A stretch of DNA of 15,084 bases from AC-32 sp036265535 (lineage in GTDB: Bacteria > Actinomycetota > Thermoleophilia > Gaiellales > Gaiellaceae): NCBI GenBank assembly GCA_036265535.1, contig DATAOV010000102.1, positions 1 through 15,084 of the forward strand, read 5' to 3'. A program made the translations under genes and the position numbers. The notes under the pieces are model-generated. The model had not been told where the DNA came from and did not search any database. It worked only from the letters and a program-made list of their open reading frames with translations. Of the stretch, positions 12,909 through 15,084 are shown piece after piece; the stretch's first letter is position 1; every line of letters starts with the position of its first letter.

Positions 12909-14543
12909 ATGCGTAAACGACCGCCACCGAGAGGGGGATTCGCACTCACCGGAGCCGCAGCGCTGCTGCTCGCGGCCGTTGCGGGCGCGGCGCCTCCGCA
13001 GACGCAGCCGCCGCGTCTGCTCGGCCTGCGCATCTCGAACGGGGGCACGCCCTTCGCCGGCGACACGCCACGCCTGACGACGATCAGCCCGAACCGTGAC
13101 GGGTTCCGCGACGCCGCTCTCATCCGCTTCAAGCTCGATCTCCCGGGCACCGTCGACGTGAAGGTGGTCGCAACGGGCGAGGTGCAGCGACCGGCGCGTG
13201 TGATCTGGAGCACGAGCCGCAGGCTCGCCGCCGGGGCCTACACGATCGTCTGGGCGCCGAGCAAGTCGATTCCGGACCGCACGTACCTCGTGCGCTTCGC
13301 CGTCCACGGAGCGAAGGGCGGGCGCCGGGTCTACGGCTACGAGCCGCCGCGTCGCGATCGCCTCACGAGCGGGCTCGTCGTTCGGGTCCAGGGGATCCAG
13401 GCCGGATTCCTCAACCGGAGCTATCCGATCGGCGGCGCGGCCAAGCTCACGCTCGCGACCGACGGCAAGCGGGTGCGCTTCCAGCTCTTCTCGTTCGCGA
13501 ATCTGCCGAACCCCACGGTCCGCGACCTGCGCACGAGCGGCCTCGCCGTCGCGCCGGCGGTTCGCCTCGATTGGAGTCGCCGCCGCAGCGCCGCCCAGGT
13601 CGTCGAGATCAGCCCCGCCGGCATCCAGGCAAGCGGGCTCTACTTCCTGCGCGTGACGGCGGGCGACGGTCGGGTCGGCTACGCGCCGCTCATCCTGCGG
13701 CCGCGGACCCTTGGCGAGCACAAGGTCGCCGTGATCCTTTCGACGAACACCTGGCAGGCCTACAACTTCCTCGACCGCAACGGCGACGGCTGGGGTGACA
13801 GCTGGTACGTCAGCGGGGCAAATCACGCGGTCGACCTGCGGCGGCCCTACCTTGACTTCGGCGTCCCCTCCCGCTTCCGCGACTGGGACCTGAGCTTCAT
13901 CTCGTGGTTGAAGCGGACGGGCAAGCAGGTCGACTACCTCTCGGACGACGACCTCCAACGTCTCGGCAGCGGGGACGCACTCAGGCGCGCCTACGACCTC
14001 GTCGTCTTCCCGGGCCACGAGGAGTACGTCAGCGGGCACGTCTACGACGTCGTCAAGCGCTATCGCGACCTCGGCGGCCGACTGATGTTCCTCTCCGCGA
14101 ACAACTTCTTCTGGAAGGTCGAGCGCGACGGCCAGCTGCTGCGACGTGTCGCAACGTGGCGAACACTCGGCCGGCCCGAGGCGTCGCTCGTCGGTTCGCA
14201 GTGGTCGGCCAGTACCGACGGCGACGTCCAGGCCCCGTACGTGGTTCAGGGCGCAGGGGCAGCGCCCTGGGCCTTCGCAGGCACCGGCCTGCGCAACGGG
14301 TCGCCGTTCGGCCGCTACGGGATCGAGATCGACTCCCGCGCGCCGAGCTCGCCGCCGGGGACCGCCGTGCTCGCCCGCGTCCCGAACCTGATCGGCCAGC
14401 ACGACGCGGAGATGACCTACTACGAGACTCCCGCCGGAGCCAGGGTCTTCGCGGCCGGCGTGGTCGACTTCGCCGCGTCCATCAACGATCCGGCGGTCTC
14501 GCGGCTGGTCGAGAACGTCTGGTCGCGGCTGACCGCGCGCTAG
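12909..14543 (+). CDS. Secreted protein with N,N-dimethylformamidase large-subunit-like C-terminal domain
   Basis: This 544-residue protein begins with a Sec-type signal (about residues 1-28, with FALTGAAALLLAAVAGA). An Ig-like region follows with SPNRDGFRD (60-68), the SPNxDGxxD signature of FlgD-type Ig domains, then a second beta-rich segment (about 125-265). The C-terminal part (about 275-540) resembles the DMFase beta-subunit C-terminal domain: STNTWQAYN (Tyr285), then GHEEY (His370, Glu372, Tyr373), then GGRLMFLSANNFFWKV. In DMFase, tyrosines and an H-x-E pair are, as I recall, part of the mononuclear iron site; Tyr285, His370 and Glu372 are candidates here. DRNGDGWGD (289-297) follows TWQAYN and matches a DxNxDGxxD calcium-loop pattern. 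The real substrate is unknown. The ATG at 12909 has no clear Shine-Dalgarno. The gene diverges from the two-component operon and probably ends at a downstream hairpin. Confidence 0.85.
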   Translation: MRKRPPPRGGFALTGAAALLLAAVAGAAPPQTQPPRLLGLRISNGGTPFAGDTPRLTTISPNRDGFRDAALIRFKLDLPGTVDVKVVATGEVQRPARVIWSTSRRLAAGAYTIVWAPSKSIPDRTYLVRFAVHGAKGGRRVYGYEPPRRDRLTSGLVVRVQGIQAGFLNRSYPIGGAAKLTLATDGKRVRFQLFSFANLPNPTVRDLRTSGLAVAPAVRLDWSRRRSAAQVVEISPAGIQASGLYFLRVTAGDGRVGYAPLILRPRTLGEHKVAVILSTNTWQAYNFLDRNGDGWGDSWYVSGANHAVDLRRPYLDFGVPSRFRDWDLSFISWLKRTGKQVDYLSDDDLQRLGSGDALRRAYDLVVFPGHEEYVSGHVYDVVKRYRDLGGRLMFLSANNFFWKVERDGQLLRRVATWRTLGRPEASLVGSQWSASTDGDVQAPYVVQGAGAAPWAFAGTGLRNGSPFGRYGIEIDSRAPSSPPGTAVLARVPNLIGQHDAEMTYYETPAGARVFAAGVVDFAASINDPAVSRLVENVWSRLTAR

Positions 14544-14606
14544 GGGGCTTGGCGGGCTAGCGCTCGTCGCCGGGGTGCGCTGATCGTTCCGAGGCAAACG
14601 CAGGGA

Positions 14607-14633
14607 GCGTTCGTACCTGGAAGGTACGGGCGC
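14607..14633 (+). terminator. Hairpin downstream of the DMFase-like gene, probable plus-strand terminator
   Basis: Twelve positions pair (14607-14618 with 14622-14633) around a GGA loop. The inner seven base pairs, CGTACCT with AGGTACG, are perfect. Two further positions are G-T on the plus strand, so they pair only in plus-strand RNA. It lies about 64 bases after the plus-strand stop. There is no U-tract. It is the main feature of the otherwise empty gap 14544-14701. Confidence 0.5.
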
Positions 14634-14701
14634 GACTGAGGACGCAGTATCGGGGCGAGCAGCGCGCTCCGAGGGCCTCGTCACTGTTTCGTCAAGGCCT
14701 C

Positions 14702-15084
14702 CTAACCAGTCTGCGTCGGGCGAGCCTGGGCAAAGCGCCAGCGCCGGCCCTCGAGGTCGAGCGCGACGTACGAGGTGAAGCCGGTCCGCTTGATCTCTTG
14801 GGCGATCTCCGCTCCATGTTCTCGCGCGCGCGATAGGTGACCGTCGAGGTCGTCGACGAAGATCCAGGGCTCGTGCGTGACCTGGGTTAGGTCGACAGGC
14901 GCGGCCAGCGGCTCGATCACCAGTGATGCGTTGCCCGCGTAGAGCTCGATCCAGGGGAAGCCGTGCTCCTCGTCGGTCAGGGGATCGTCTCCCTCCGGCA
15001 ACGCACTTGGCGACTCGAAGCCGAAGGCGTCGATCAGCCAGCGGGCGGCGGCCATGGGGCGCGCATAGCCGAGCGTGAGCGCGA
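14702..15084 (-). CDS. VOC-family (glyoxalase/bleomycin-resistance fold) protein, start beyond the window
   Basis: At least 126 residues of a VOC-superfamily protein are present, running off the right edge. The visible part has the N-terminal module's AAARWLIDAFGFE (a typical helix after strand one), a beta stretch IELYAGNASLVIEP, then PWIFVDDLDGHLSRAREHGAEI (typical start of the second half, V-D-D-x-D) and YVALDLEGRRWRFAQARP at the end (D-x-E-G-x-x-W-x-F). The ATG at 15055 would remove the first beta strand. The frame remains open to the edge (reading ALTLGYARP before that Met), which fits strand one, so the true start is outside. Many proteins of this kind are annotated as glyoxalases, but metal residues are not clearly placed and the substrate cannot be inferred. 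Confidence 0.85.
   Translation of the reverse strand, partial: ALTLGYARPMAAARWLIDAFGFESPSALPEGDDPLTDEEHGFPWIELYAGNASLVIEPLAAPVDLTQVTHEPWIFVDDLDGHLSRAREHGAEIAQEIKRTGFTSYVALDLEGRRWRFAQARPTQTG

Noticed and set aside
12717..14684. A 655-codon minus-strand frame opposite the DMFase-like gene
   Set aside because: The plus-strand frame has a signal peptide and family motifs. The antisense translation has none and also overlaps the secreted-protein gene.
14702..15055. A complete 117-residue VOC gene starting at the ATG at 15055
   Set aside because: This start would delete the first beta strand of the fold, and the frame stays open to the window edge with strand-like residues, so the gene is more likely cut by the edge.

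Overview
This is a GC-rich, gene-dense stretch of a bacterial chromosome. It holds 14 protein genes, no RNA genes, and no sign of mobile DNA or CRISPR. Several features suggest an actinobacterium, most likely a deep-branching one such as class Thermoleophilia (inference). These are the strong G/C third-position bias, the short or overlapping gene junctions, the start codons (GTG and apparently CTG), the TAnnnT boxes directly in front of start codons (leaderless-type promoters), a fused SecDF, and a decaprenyl-phosphate phosphoribosyltransferase-like UbiA protein. No stretch over 300 bases lacks a gene. The largest gap is about 158 bases (14544-14701) and holds only hairpins.

Region 1 (14-7863, minus strand) reads as one seven-gene operon: queA, tgt, yajC, secDF, a phasin-like gene, a plsC-like acyltransferase and an ABC1/UbiB-family kinase-like gene. 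All junctions lie between a 17-base overlap and a 19-base gap. The front half is the widely conserved queA-tgt-yajC-secD-secF cluster (tRNA queuosine modification plus Sec export). The back half adds lipid or membrane functions.

Region 2 (7864-8360) begins with a 27-base divergent promoter region whose two candidate -10 boxes overlap in a palindrome. It then has a 148-residue coiled-coil protein gene on the plus strand and a 23-base convergent gap with a hairpin. A second strong hairpin lies inside the 3' end of the convergent gene.

Region 3 (8361-12855, minus strand) reads as a five-gene operon: a small secreted protein, an OmpR-type response regulator, a HAMP/HisKA sensor kinase, a UbiA-type decaprenyl-phosphate phosphoribosyltransferase homologue, and an LPG-synthase/flippase-like (PF03706-type) membrane protein that seems to start at CTG. 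Diverging from it across 53 bases is a 544-residue secreted protein (12909-14543) with an N-terminal Ig-like region and a C-terminal domain like the N,N-dimethylformamidase large subunit. Together these look like a regulated cell-envelope module. This is the part of the window that most deserves experiments.

Region 4 (14544-15084) has a plus-strand hairpin, probably a terminator, and the 3' portion of a VOC (glyoxalase/bleomycin-resistance-fold) gene whose start lies beyond the right edge.
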